This document shows positions 7,113-13,004 of a stretch of DNA of 13,004 bases, one piece after another. This DNA comes from Mangrovibacterium sp047972415 (lineage in GTDB: Bacteria; Bacteroidota; Bacteroidia; Bacteroidales; Prolixibacteraceae), in NCBI GenBank assembly GCA_047972415.1, contig JBKEAN010000182.1, positions 1 to 13,004 on the forward strand. Direction: 5' to 3'. The stretch's first letter is position 1. Every line of letters begins with the position of its first letter. A program made the translations under genes and the position numbers. Under the pieces are notes generated by a model that worked only from the letters and a program-made list of their open reading frames with translations, was not told the DNA's origin and did not search any database.

Positions 7113-7178
7113 AAAAAACCACATGTACTTTTGCCTAAAACCTAAGGTGGTTTTAAGTAAAACCTCACGTGGTTTTTT
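7113..7178. terminator. Bidirectional terminator region between convergent genes
   Basis: The arm aaaaaaccac (7113-7122) is complementary to gtggtttttt (7169-7178). Between them lie two smaller hairpins, aaaacc/ggtttt, in each of two tandem units. The structure ends in a T-tract on each strand and lies between the plus-strand STN gene (stop at 7085) and the minus-strand lplA gene, whose stop codon overlaps its right edge. It could serve both genes. Confidence 0.6.
7137..7176. repeat. Tandem 18-base units within the terminator
   Basis: The unit aaaacctaaggtggtttt (7137-7154) and aaaacctcacgtggtttt (7159-7176) differ at two of 18 positions and are four bases apart. Each is itself an inverted repeat, giving alternative small hairpins. 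A local duplication of a terminator stem is the simplest origin. Confidence 0.7.
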
Positions 7179-8161
7179 CAGAGCAACATGTCAAGTAGTA
7201 TATCCGGGTCAATTCCTTCGCTGTCCAGTTCGGCTTTCAGCAGTTCAAGGGTAGGTTGAAGGGCTTCAAAGGCATGGTTTTGTCCGCGTAATGTTTCGGT
7301 TAGTTTGGTTTGAAGTGTATCCGAAAGCGGGCCTTCCCATTCGGCGGTTTTAATCTTTCCTTTTTCAACCCAAAGGCTTGCCCGCAGCTCACCGTTGGGC
7401 ACAGGCATGGCGTTGCGGTACAGGTATTTGGGCGAGTAGCCGTAAATCCAGTCCCACTGGCAATATTTTTCGTCGCGTAAAAGCTTAATGGCCGCGTTGT
7501 CCTTGTCATTCAGCTCGGTGTATTGGTAATCCGGAAAGCTCTGCGCAATGGTGTTGAACATGTGCTCGCTAAACTGGCCAACCGACATGTGCTGAGGCAA
7601 ATGCTCGCTAATATTGGTTACCACGCTTCTGTTCGATTGTACAGCTTTATCCTGGAAACGCGACAGGTCAACCTTGAGCGCGCTTTTCAGTTTTGCCAGT
7701 TGGCTGTTGAATAGCAAAGTGCCGTGGTGCAGCACCCGCTTTTTGTAAACATGTTGCGCGTTGCCCGAAATTTTCATGCCTTGCAATATCAGGTCGTCGC
7801 GCTTACTGCTCGATATTTCGAGCCCTAGTGTTTCCAACGCTTCTTTTACAGGTTGAAGAAAAAGCTTGTAGTTTACTTCTTCAATCCGTTCAACCCGGCG
7901 GATAAAGGTAAAGTTGAGGTTTCCCGGGTCGTGAAAAACCGTGCCCCCGCCCGACAAACGGCGGGCAACTTTAATCCCGTTTTCGCGAACGTAACGGTGG
8001 TTGATTTCGGCCAGCGCATTTTGGTGCTTGCCCACCACAATGGAACTGTCGCTGTGCCAAAGCATAAAAATGTCGTCTTCAAACTGTTTCAGCAAATACT
8101 CTTCGGTTGCCAGGTTGAAGTACGGGTCGGGCTTGTTCAGGTGAAAACAAAGTACAGTCAT
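7178..8161 (-). CDS. lplA: Lipoate–protein ligase A
   Basis: This 327-residue cytoplasmic enzyme activates lipoate with ATP to lipoyl-AMP and transfers it to the lysine of lipoyl domains (E2 subunits of 2-oxoacid dehydrogenases and glycine-cleavage H protein). The N-terminal catalytic domain shows the family motifs: NLATEEYLL (16-24), VVGKHQNALAEIN (42-54), the lipoate-binding loop ARRLSGGGTVFHDPGNLNF (66-84), and KISGNAQ with the conserved catalytic lysine K130. The C-terminal part (about 230-327) matches the small accessory domain, with WIYGYSPKY. Length fits the E. coli LplA class of about 330-340 residues. The ATG at 8161 is the natural start. It is a lone gene, convergent with the STN cluster and divergent from dtd. 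It salvages external lipoate; synthesis genes are not in view. Confidence 0.94.
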   Translation of the reverse strand: MTVLCFHLNKPDPYFNLATEEYLLKQFEDDIFMLWHSDSSIVVGKHQNALAEINHRYVRENGIKVARRLSGGGTVFHDPGNLNFTFIRRVERIEEVNYKLFLQPVKEALETLGLEISSSKRDDLILQGMKISGNAQHVYKKRVLHHGTLLFNSQLAKLKSALKVDLSRFQDKAVQSNRSVVTNISEHLPQHMSVGQFSEHMFNTIAQSFPDYQYTELNDKDNAAIKLLRDEKYCQWDWIYGYSPKYLYRNAMPVPNGELRASLWVEKGKIKTAEWEGPLSDTLQTKLTETLRGQNHAFEALQPTLELLKAELDSEGIDPDILLDMLL

Positions 8162-8206
8162 TCAAATGGTTTAAGGCACTGCATAAACAGCGCTGGTAAT
8201 CGGCTG

Positions 8207-8214
8207 CAAATATA
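8207..8214 (-). promoter_or_regulatory. Putative lplA -7 promoter element
   Basis: On the minus strand the sequence reads TATATTTG, an exact TAnnTTTG match, about 45 bases upstream of the lplA ATG. No clear TTTG is found at the usual -33 distance, so confidence is moderate. Confidence 0.5.
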
Positions 8215-8281
8215 GGTCATGCGGCCGAAAAACCCTCAGCTTAAAAATGAAGCAAACAAAACGGCAGCTTGCCCTTTTTCC

Positions 8282-8312
8282 TGTGTAAATCGCTTAATCC
8301 TGTTTATCTTTG
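8282..8312 (+). promoter_or_regulatory. Putative promoter of the dtd group
   Basis: TGTG (8282-8285), a 19-base spacer and TATCTTTG (8305-8312) fit the Bacteroidota consensus with one mismatch in the upstream box. Transcription would begin around 8318, well before the dtd ATG at 8386 and inside the longer open frame that begins at TTG 8269. This argues against that longer start. Confidence 0.6.
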
Positions 8313-8385
8313 GCTAGTCCCAGGTGGCGCGGTACAGGAAAAGCAACCGCTTTTGTGGGTAAAACTGAAAAAAAAAAATCAATTT

Positions 8386-8841
8386 ATGCGTGTTGTAATT
8401 CAGCGGGTAAGTTCGGCCTCGGTAACAATTGGGGGCCGGGTAAAATCGGCCATTGAAACCGGTTTGCTGATTTTGTTGGGGGTTGAAGATGCCGATACCG
8501 ACGAAGATATTGACTGGCTGGTGAACAAGGTTTGCCAGTTGCGCGTATTTAACGACGAGCATGGGATAATGAACCGTTCGATCGAAGAAACCGGTGGCGA
8601 TGCGCTGGTGGTGAGCCAGTTCACGCTGCACGCGTCAACCCGGAAAGGGAACCGCCCTTCGTACATCCGCGCAGCCAAACCCGGCTTTGCCATCCCCCTA
8701 TACGAACAGTTTCTGGTTGCGATGGAACGCAAGCTCGGCAAAGCGGTGGGCAGCGGCGAATTTGGTGCCGATATGCAGGTAAGCCTGCTGAACGACGGAC
8801 CTGTTACCATTATAATAGATACGAAGAATAAGGATTTTTAA
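8386..8841 (+). CDS. dtd: D-aminoacyl-tRNA deacylase
   Basis: This 151-residue cytoplasmic enzyme hydrolyses D-amino acids (and glycine) from mischarged tRNAs, protecting translation. The start is set at ATG 8386, because family homology begins at MRVVIQRVSSASV. An in-frame upstream extension to 8269 has no similarity. The catalytic signature SQFTLHAST (77-85) is followed by KGNRPSYIRAAKP. The cross-subunit Gly-cisPro motif appears as NDGPVT (136-141). Both are intact and the length matches the family (about 145-150). A run of ten A residues lies a few bases before the start, in place of a Shine-Dalgarno site. The MazG-like gene begins 68 bases downstream and deoC follows, so cotranscription is plausible, although the MazG-like gene may also have its own promoter. 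Confidence 0.95.
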   Translation: MRVVIQRVSSASVTIGGRVKSAIETGLLILLGVEDADTDEDIDWLVNKVCQLRVFNDEHGIMNRSIEETGGDALVVSQFTLHASTRKGNRPSYIRAAKPGFAIPLYEQFLVAMERKLGKAVGSGEFGADMQVSLLNDGPVTIIIDTKNKDF

Positions 8842-8861
8842 TGTCTTTTAAAAGTTCAGAC

Positions 8862-8893
8862 TGTGCTCATCAACATTAGATTCTGTAACTTCG
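8862..8893 (+). promoter_or_regulatory. Possible promoter of the mazG-like gene
   Basis: TGTG (8862-8865), a 20-base spacer and TAACTTCG (8886-8893) resemble the Bacteroidota promoter with one mismatch in each box. The ATG at 8910 would give a leader of only about ten bases, so this is tentative. Confidence 0.35.
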
Positions 8894-8909
8894 CACAAAC
8901 ACACAGTAC

Positions 8910-9269
8910 ATGACCGAAAAAATTAACACGATTGAAGGACTGGTAACAATAGCTGGGGCACAGCAGCTGGTCGATAATTGGATTAAAACCGTGGGGGTCC
9001 GGTATTTCAGCGAACTGACCAACCTGGCTATACTAACCGAGGAAGTGGGCGAGTTGGCCCGGATTATGGCCCGGACTTACGGCGACCAATCGTTTAAAAA
9101 ATCGGATTTGGGAGGCGATTTGGGCGACGAAATGGCCGATGTACTTTGGGTGCTGATTTGCCTGGCCAACCAAACCGGGGTCGATTTAAACAAGGCCTTC
9201 CTGAAAAACATGGCAAAGAAAACCGAACGCGATAAAGACCGGCATCAGAATAATTCGAAACTAAAATAG
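8910..9269 (+). CDS. MazG-like nucleotide pyrophosphohydrolase
   Basis: This 119-residue protein has a single all-alpha NTP-PPase (MazG/dUTPase-2 superfamily) domain. The metal-binding pattern is visible as EEVGEL (44-49) and, after a loop with a GGDLGDE stretch, DEMADVLW (73-80), giving the ExxE ... ExxD arrangement that holds Mg2+. Such enzymes hydrolyse nucleoside triphosphates to monophosphate and pyrophosphate, usually to remove damaged or excess nucleotides. The single domain is shorter than E. coli MazG (two domains) and resembles small MazG-like proteins of Bacteroidota, so the exact substrate is not known. The stop (TAG) lies seven bases before deoC, making cotranscription with this nucleoside-catabolic gene likely. 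The deduced role is nucleotide-pool housekeeping. Confidence 0.88.
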   Translation: MTEKINTIEGLVTIAGAQQLVDNWIKTVGVRYFSELTNLAILTEEVGELARIMARTYGDQSFKKSDLGGDLGDEMADVLWVLICLANQTGVDLNKAFLKNMAKKTERDKDRHQNNSKLK

Positions 9270-9276
9270 AAAAGTA

Positions 9277-10104
9277 ATGACAATCCAGGCTGAATTGGCT
9301 GCTATAAAAGCAAAAGCCGAAACTTACAACAACGGTGCAATGCTGCAATTGGCATTTTCGTGCATCGACCTGACCACCCTGAACCCGACCGATACCGTGT
9401 CGCATGTAAAAGCATTTACCCAACGGGTGAACGACTTTGCAAACGACTATCCCACCCTGCCAAACGTAGCTGCCATTTGTGTCCACCCCAATATGGTACG
9501 CAGCGTAAAAGAAGTATTGAATGTTGACAGTGTAAACATTGCTGCTGTTGCAGGTGGATTTCCGGGCAGTATGACTTTTATCGACATTAAGGTGAAGGAA
9601 GCTGCAATGGCCGTTGATTTCGGAGCCAACGAGATTGATATTGTATTGTCCCTGTGGGCTTTTCTGGAAGGCGACAAACTAATTTGCACGGAAGAAATAG
9701 CCACTATTAAAGACACTATTGGCAGTGCCCACCTGAAAGTAATACTTGAAACTGGCGCCTTGCTTGAGCCCGAAAAAATTCATCACGCATCAATGCTTTC
9801 GATGGAGGCCGGGGCCGACTTCATTAAAACCTCAACCGGTAAAATGAGCCCGGCCGCAACGCCCGAAGCGGCCATTGTCATGTGCCGCGCCATTAAAGAA
9901 TACTGGATGAAAACCGGAAAGAAAATCGGCTTTAAACCTGCAGGCGGAATTGTAACAACAGAAGATGCCATTCTGTACCTCAGTATTGTAAAAGAAATCC
10001 TAGGCGAAGAATGGCTGACTCCCGAACTGTTCCGTATAGGGGCAAGCCGTCTGGCCAACAACTTGTTGAGCGATATGTTGGGCGAAGAAATTAAGTATTT
10101 CTGA
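9277..10104 (+). CDS. deoC: Deoxyribose-phosphate aldolase
   Basis: This 275-residue class I aldolase cleaves 2-deoxyribose 5-phosphate to glyceraldehyde 3-phosphate and acetaldehyde, the final step of deoxynucleoside catabolism. The TIM-barrel landmarks are present: CIDLTTLNPTDT (29-40), VAGGFPG (91-97), ANEIDIV with D121, HLKVILETG (152-160), the Schiff-base lysine in DFIKTSTGK (K184), and the second active-site lysine in GFKPAGGI (K220). By analogy with E. coli DeoC, D121, K184 and K220 correspond to its catalytic Asp-Lys-Lys set. Length is slightly above the 250-260 typical of the family. The gene starts seven bases after the mazG-like stop, and a strong terminator follows. No deoA or deoD neighbours are seen here. 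Confidence 0.96.
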   Translation: MTIQAELAAIKAKAETYNNGAMLQLAFSCIDLTTLNPTDTVSHVKAFTQRVNDFANDYPTLPNVAAICVHPNMVRSVKEVLNVDSVNIAAVAGGFPGSMTFIDIKVKEAAMAVDFGANEIDIVLSLWAFLEGDKLICTEEIATIKDTIGSAHLKVILETGALLEPEKIHHASMLSMEAGADFIKTSTGKMSPAATPEAAIVMCRAIKEYWMKTGKKIGFKPAGGIVTTEDAILYLSIVKEILGEEWLTPELFRIGASRLANNLLSDMLGEEIKYF

Positions 10105-10126
10105 AAAATCGAATGCTTGAATTGAG

Positions 10127-10168
10127 GGAAACGCCGATCTGGTTCTGATTGGCGTTTCCTTATTTTTT
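10127..10168. terminator. Terminator between deoC and the polyprenyl synthase gene
   Basis: A stem of 13 pairs, with one G·T pair, is formed by ggaaacgccgatc (10127-10139) and gattggcgtttcc (10147-10159). The loop is seven bases and a T-rich tail (ttatttttt, 10160-10168) follows. It ends deoC transcription on the plus strand. The tail includes the stop codon of the convergent minus-strand gene, which may use the same hairpin only partly because A-rich sequence on its far side is limited. Confidence 0.85.
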
Positions 10169-11134
10169 GCGGGTGGTTACGTAATCAACCAACTCAATCA
10201 GTGCGGCGCGGGCATCGGTTTCTGGAAATTGCATAATCTTTTCAATAGCCCGGTCGCGGTAAACATTCATCTGTTCGGTGGCATAATCCAGTCCGCCGCG
10301 TTGAACAACCAGGTTGACCAGCTCCTGAACTTTGGCCTGGTTTTTATTTTTGCGTTTCACTTCGCCTAAAATACGGCGGCGTTCTTTCTCGTCCGACTGC
10401 GTGAGAACGTAAAGCAGGGGCAGGGTAATTTTCTTCTCTTTAATATCGTTTCCGGTAGGTTTTCCGAGAACGCCTTTGGCCTGGTAATCAAAAATATCGT
10501 CTTTTATTTGGAAGGCGGTGCCCACGTCCAGGCCAATGTCGAACATACGCTCCACAATATCCTGATCTTCGGTAACCGATGCGGCTCCTATGGCCAGGCT
10601 GGTGGCAATCAGCGATGCCGTTTTCTTTTTAATAATTTCGTAATAGGTGTCGTTGTCAATATCCAGTTTGCGGCTTTTGCGCATTTGCAGTATTTCACCT
10701 TCGCTCATGTCTTTTACCGAGCGCGAAATAAGTTGCAGGAAGCGGTAATTTTCGTTATCGATGTTGAGCAGCAGGCCTTTGGCCAAAATATAGTCGCCAA
10801 CCAGTACGGCCAGCTTATTTTTCCATAACGCATTAATCGAAAAGCTTCCGCGGCGCTCGTACGATTCGTCCACCACATCGTCGTGAACCAAGGTAGCCGT
10901 GTGCAACAATTCCACCGACGAGGCTGCCATATAGGTGGTTTGATTAAACCCGCCATTCATTTTTGCCGCCAGGAAAATAAACATGGGGCGCATTTGCTTG
11001 CCTTTTTTTCGCAGAATATATTGAATAATAACGGAAAGCAGTGGAATATCACTTTGAATGGTTGACTTAAAGTAATCTTCAAATTCGTCCAGCTCTTTCG
11101 CAATAGGTCTTCTAATCAAATCCAGTGATGTCAT
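10160..11134 (-). CDS. Polyprenyl diphosphate synthase (long-chain trans-prenyltransferase)
   Basis: This 324-residue cytoplasmic all-helical enzyme adds isopentenyl units to allylic diphosphates and probably makes the side chain of menaquinone. The first aspartate-rich motif is LVHDDVVDE (82-90) and the second is QIKDDIFDY (209-217). The upstream GKQMRP (45-50) and the KKKTASLIA stretch (169-177) also belong to the family. The segment HTATLVHDDVVDES resembles E. coli IspB, and the small residue five before DDxxD (A80) fits a long-chain product; chain length is not certain. The start is set at ATG 11134. A longer frame reaches 11224, but a promoter box at 11159-11166 lies within that extension and its residues look non-homologous. 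It is convergent with deoC and divergent from the ArsR gene. Confidence 0.92.
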   Translation of the reverse strand: MTSLDLIRRPIAKELDEFEDYFKSTIQSDIPLLSVIIQYILRKKGKQMRPMFIFLAAKMNGGFNQTTYMAASSVELLHTATLVHDDVVDESYERRGSFSINALWKNKLAVLVGDYILAKGLLLNIDNENYRFLQLISRSVKDMSEGEILQMRKSRKLDIDNDTYYEIIKKKTASLIATSLAIGAASVTEDQDIVERMFDIGLDVGTAFQIKDDIFDYQAKGVLGKPTGNDIKEKKITLPLLYVLTQSDEKERRRILGEVKRKNKNQAKVQELVNLVVQRGGLDYATEQMNVYRDRAIEKIMQFPETDARAALIELVDYVTTRKK

Positions 11135-11158
11135 GTATAGAGGGTCTTTTCCTGTGTT

Positions 11159-11166
11159 CAAAAATA
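11159..11166 (-). promoter_or_regulatory. Putative -7 element of the polyprenyl synthase gene
   Basis: The minus strand reads TATTTTTG, an exact TAnnTTTG match, 25 bases upstream of the chosen ATG. I do not find a good TTTG at -33. Its position inside the longer open frame supports the shorter start. Confidence 0.5.
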
Positions 11167-11331
11167 GCAAATTAAACGAGTTTTCATTTTTTTGCCCCGG
11201 CTTCTTGCTTATTGCCGGAGCCATTCATTACAATTGAAGCAAAACCACTATTTTTGACACGTTGTTGCCGCAAAAATTTTAAAAAGGCCGAATTTGGCTA
11301 AGTAATTCTTTTAGAAGATTTAAGTTAGTTA

Positions 11332-11339
11332 TATATTTG
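11332..11339 (+). promoter_or_regulatory. Putative -7 element of the ArsR-type gene
   Basis: TATATTTG matches TAnnTTTG exactly. Transcription would begin at about 11346, which removes the in-frame GTG at 11345 as a practical start and favours ATG 11366. The upstream box (TTAG at 11311-11314, 17-base spacer) is weak. Confidence 0.55.
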
Positions 11340-11365
11340 CAGCTGTGACAGAACTAATTGCAACT

Positions 11366-11668
11366 ATGAAGATACAGGAACTGGATGCAGACCGTTTGGA
11401 TATGGCTGCGAACATGCTCAAGGCAATTGCGCACCCCATGCGGATTGCTATTTTGAAACATTTGGAAGGTGGTAAGAAACTGACCGTGACCGAGATTCAC
11501 GAATTATTGGGAATTGAGCAGTCAACAACTTCGCACCACTTGGGTATTTTGAAGGACAAAGGCGTGCTGTGCTCCCGCCGCGAAGGGAAAAATACGTTTT
11601 ACTACCTGAAACACGATATTTTGAGCCAAATTGTTGACTGCCTGCAACGCTGTACTTGCGGCGAATAA
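11366..11668 (+). CDS. ArsR/SmtB-family winged-helix regulator
   Basis: This 100-residue transcription factor is likely a dimer. The central winged helix-turn-helix spans about 15-85: AHPMRIAILKHLEGGKKLTVTEIHELLGIEQSTTSHHLGILKDKGVL, then SRREGKNTFYYL for the wing. The recognition helix is STTSHHLGILKD. The classical ArsR metal site (ELCVCDL) in helix 3 is absent, since that position reads LTVTEI. Instead the C-terminus ends in CLQRCTCGE, three cysteines in a CxxxCxC pattern that could bind a metal or sense thiol redox. The start was chosen at ATG 11366 rather than the GTG at 11345, because the promoter box ends at 11339. It has its own terminator, is divergent from the polyprenyl synthase gene, and has no obvious target gene next to it; polA follows but is probably unrelated. 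Confidence 0.88.
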   Translation: MKIQELDADRLDMAANMLKAIAHPMRIAILKHLEGGKKLTVTEIHELLGIEQSTTSHHLGILKDKGVLCSRREGKNTFYYLKHDILSQIVDCLQRCTCGE

Positions 11669-11695
11669 AACCGAACAAATATTTACAACAATAGG

Positions 11696-11720
11696 AGCCG
11701 TCAATATAGACGGCTTTTTT
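11696..11720 (+). terminator. Rho-independent terminator after the ArsR-type gene
   Basis: Stem agccgtc (11696-11702) pairs with gacggct (11709-11715) around a six-base loop, followed by a run of T to 11720. It lies 28 bases after the ArsR stop codon and separates it from polA. Confidence 0.88.
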
Positions 11721-11740
11721 ATTTCCGGGCATATTTTTCC

Positions 11741-11748
11741 TACTTTCG
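11741..11748 (+). promoter_or_regulatory. Possible polA -7 element
   Basis: TACTTTCG matches seven of eight positions of TAnnTTTG, about 50 bases before the polA ATG and just after the preceding terminator. The upstream box is poor (TTTA at 11719-11722), so this is a weak call. Confidence 0.35.
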
Positions 11749-11798
11749 GTCAAAGTTTACCCGAACAACCGGGTTGCCGAATTCAAAACAATTCAATC

Positions 11799-13004
11799 AT
11801 GACAAACAACGCACCATCAGATAAACGACTGTTCCTGCTCGACGCCTACGCGTTGATCTATCGTGCCTATTTTGCTTTCATCAAAAATCCCCGTTTTAAC
11901 TCGAAGGGACTGAACACCTCGGCCATGCTGGGTTTTACCAACACGCTGGAGCAGTTGTTGGCCAAGGAAAAGCCAAGCCACGTGGCTGTCGTCTTCGACG
12001 TGCATGCGCCGACTTTCCGGCACGAAATGTACGAGCCGTACAAAGCAACGCGGGAGGAAATGCCCGAAGATTTGCGCAAAGCAATTCCCTGGGTGCGCAA
12101 AATCATCGAAGCATACAATATTCCGATTATTGAAAAGGCTGGTTTTGAAGCGGACGATGTGATTGGAACCCTCGCGACTAAAGCGGAGCAACAGGGTTAT
12201 ACCACGTACATGATGACACCCGATAAAGACTACGCCCAATTGGTTTCGGACCATGTTTACATGTACAAACCAGGCCGCGGTGGCAACGAGGTTGAAGTGT
12301 GGGGTGTAAAAGAGGTTTGCGAGAACTTCGAAGTGCAGCGCCCTGAGCAGGTCATCGATATTTTGGGACTGATGGGCGACACGGCCGACAACATTCCGGG
12401 TTGCCCCGGAATCGGGCCAAAAACAGCCATGAAATTAATTGGTGAATACGGCTCGATTGATAAGCTGTATGCTAACATCGATCAGCTGAAGGGTAAGCAA
12501 AAAGAGAACCTGCTGGAACACGAAGAACAGGTTCGCCTATCGCGCAAACTGGTGGTGATTATCCGCGATGTTCCGGTTGAGTTTGACGAGGCGAAACTAA
12601 GCATGGAAGACCCCGATTGGAACAAGTTGAAGGAAATTTTTACCGAGTTGGAGTTCCGCTCGCTGGTAGAGAAAATGGAACCGGATAAAGCAGCTCAGCC
12701 GGCCGCTCCGGCTTTTGCTCAAGGCAGCTTGTTTGGCGCTGCCGATATTCCGGTGAAGGAAGAACCGGCACCTTCGAACTTGGCCGACTTGACAAACACG
12801 CCTCACGAATATTACCTGGTTGAAAACGCCATGCAACGAGCCAGCCTCCGTGCGGAGCTTTCGGTCCAGGACGAATTTTGCTTCGACACCGAAACCACCG
12901 GTTTGGATACACTGAATGACGAACTGGTGTGCCTGTCGTTTGCTTTCCGAAAAGGAGAGGCTTACTGCGTTACCCTTCCGAAAAAGCGTGACGAAGCCTT
13001 GAAA
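11799..13004 (+). CDS. polA: DNA polymerase I, N-terminal part (runs off the window)
   Basis: From ATG 11799 the frame stays open for 402 codons to the last base, so the gene is incomplete only because the window ends. The first approximately 290 residues are the 5'-3' exonuclease (flap nuclease) domain: LFLLDAYALIYRAYFAF (11-27), VVFDVHAPTFRHEMYEPYKATR (64-85), GFEADDVIG (115-123), TPDKDYAQLV (140-149), and a helix-hairpin-helix DNA-binding segment GDTADNIPGCPGIGPKTA (193-210). After a linker rich in Ala and Pro (about 296-326), the 3'-5' proofreading domain begins. FCFDTETTGLD (360-370) keeps the DxE metal-binding pair (D363, E365), so proofreading is probably active, unlike Taq polymerase. 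The polymerase domain lies beyond the window. It fills gaps after primer removal and in excision repair. Confidence 0.96.
   Translation, partial: MTNNAPSDKRLFLLDAYALIYRAYFAFIKNPRFNSKGLNTSAMLGFTNTLEQLLAKEKPSHVAVVFDVHAPTFRHEMYEPYKATREEMPEDLRKAIPWVRKIIEAYNIPIIEKAGFEADDVIGTLATKAEQQGYTTYMMTPDKDYAQLVSDHVYMYKPGRGGNEVEVWGVKEVCENFEVQRPEQVIDILGLMGDTADNIPGCPGIGPKTAMKLIGEYGSIDKLYANIDQLKGKQKENLLEHEEQVRLSRKLVVIIRDVPVEFDEAKLSMEDPDWNKLKEIFTELEFRSLVEKMEPDKAAQPAAPAFAQGSLFGAADIPVKEEPAPSNLADLTNTPHEYYLVENAMQRASLRAELSVQDEFCFDTETTGLDTLNDELVCLSFAFRKGEAYCVTLPKKRDEALK

Noticed and set aside
8269..8385. N-terminal extension of dtd from TTG 8269
   Set aside because: Family homology begins at ATG 8386, and a promoter box at 8305-8312 falls within the extension.
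11135..11224. Thirty-residue N-terminal extension of the polyprenyl synthase
   Set aside because: A TATTTTTG promoter element lies inside it and the residues look unlike the enzyme family; MTSLDLIRRP at 11134 is the better start.
1..13004. CRISPR array, toxin-antitoxin pair or phage genes
   Set aside because: I found no regularly spaced repeats, no Cas-like proteins, no small paired toxin-antitoxin frames and no phage structural motifs in the window.

Overview
The window looks like chromosomal DNA of a Bacteroidota bacterium, probably Bacteroidales or Marinilabiliales. Reasons: several genes are preceded by the Bacteroidota-type promoter (TTTG, about 19 bases, TAnnTTTG); start codons sit behind A-rich leaders with few Shine-Dalgarno sites; and there is an ECF sigma/FecR pair of the Bacteroides type with a DUF4974-like FecR C-terminus. 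The genus cannot be named from the sequence alone.

Layout: (a) 1-660 holds a decayed 3' fragment of an ISL3-type transposase, then a minus-strand tRNA-Leu(CAA) with a strong hairpin terminator and a well-formed promoter. (b) 787-2160 (minus) is an MFS transporter with a POT-like ExxER motif, divergent from (c) 2288-7085, a plus-strand cluster. That cluster holds an ECF sigma factor, a membrane FecR-type anti-sigma factor, an exported protein with an STN domain, two retropepsin-like DTG halves and a PDZ domain, and an exported protein with STN and carboxypeptidase-regulatory-like domains whose frame is broken by one in-frame TAG. (d) 7178-8161 (minus) is lipoate-protein ligase. (e) 8386-10104 (plus) is dtd, a MazG-like pyrophosphohydrolase and deoC, a small housekeeping group. 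(f) 10160-11134 (minus) is a long-chain polyprenyl diphosphate synthase. (g) 11366-11668 is an ArsR-type regulator. (h) 11799 to the window end is the 5' part of polA, cut by the window edge.

The most unusual region is 2288-7085. In classical Fec/Sus-type signalling the sigma/FecR pair is followed by a TonB-dependent receptor, which contacts FecR through an N-terminal STN domain. Here no receptor follows. Two other exported proteins carry STN domains instead, one of them an apparent aspartic protease with a PDZ domain. FecR itself ends in an STN-like DUF4974 domain, so three consecutive genes encode related small domains. A reasonable inference is a variant cell-surface signalling unit in which a periplasmic or surface protease takes the receptor's place. 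The TAG in the last gene suggests that this copy is decaying or is a recent mutant.

The remaining genes are housekeeping functions separated by convergent terminators and divergent promoters. Two start sites (polyprenyl synthase and ArsR) were shortened relative to the longest reading frames because promoter boxes fall at or inside the longer starts, and the dtd start was shortened because family homology begins at the internal ATG.
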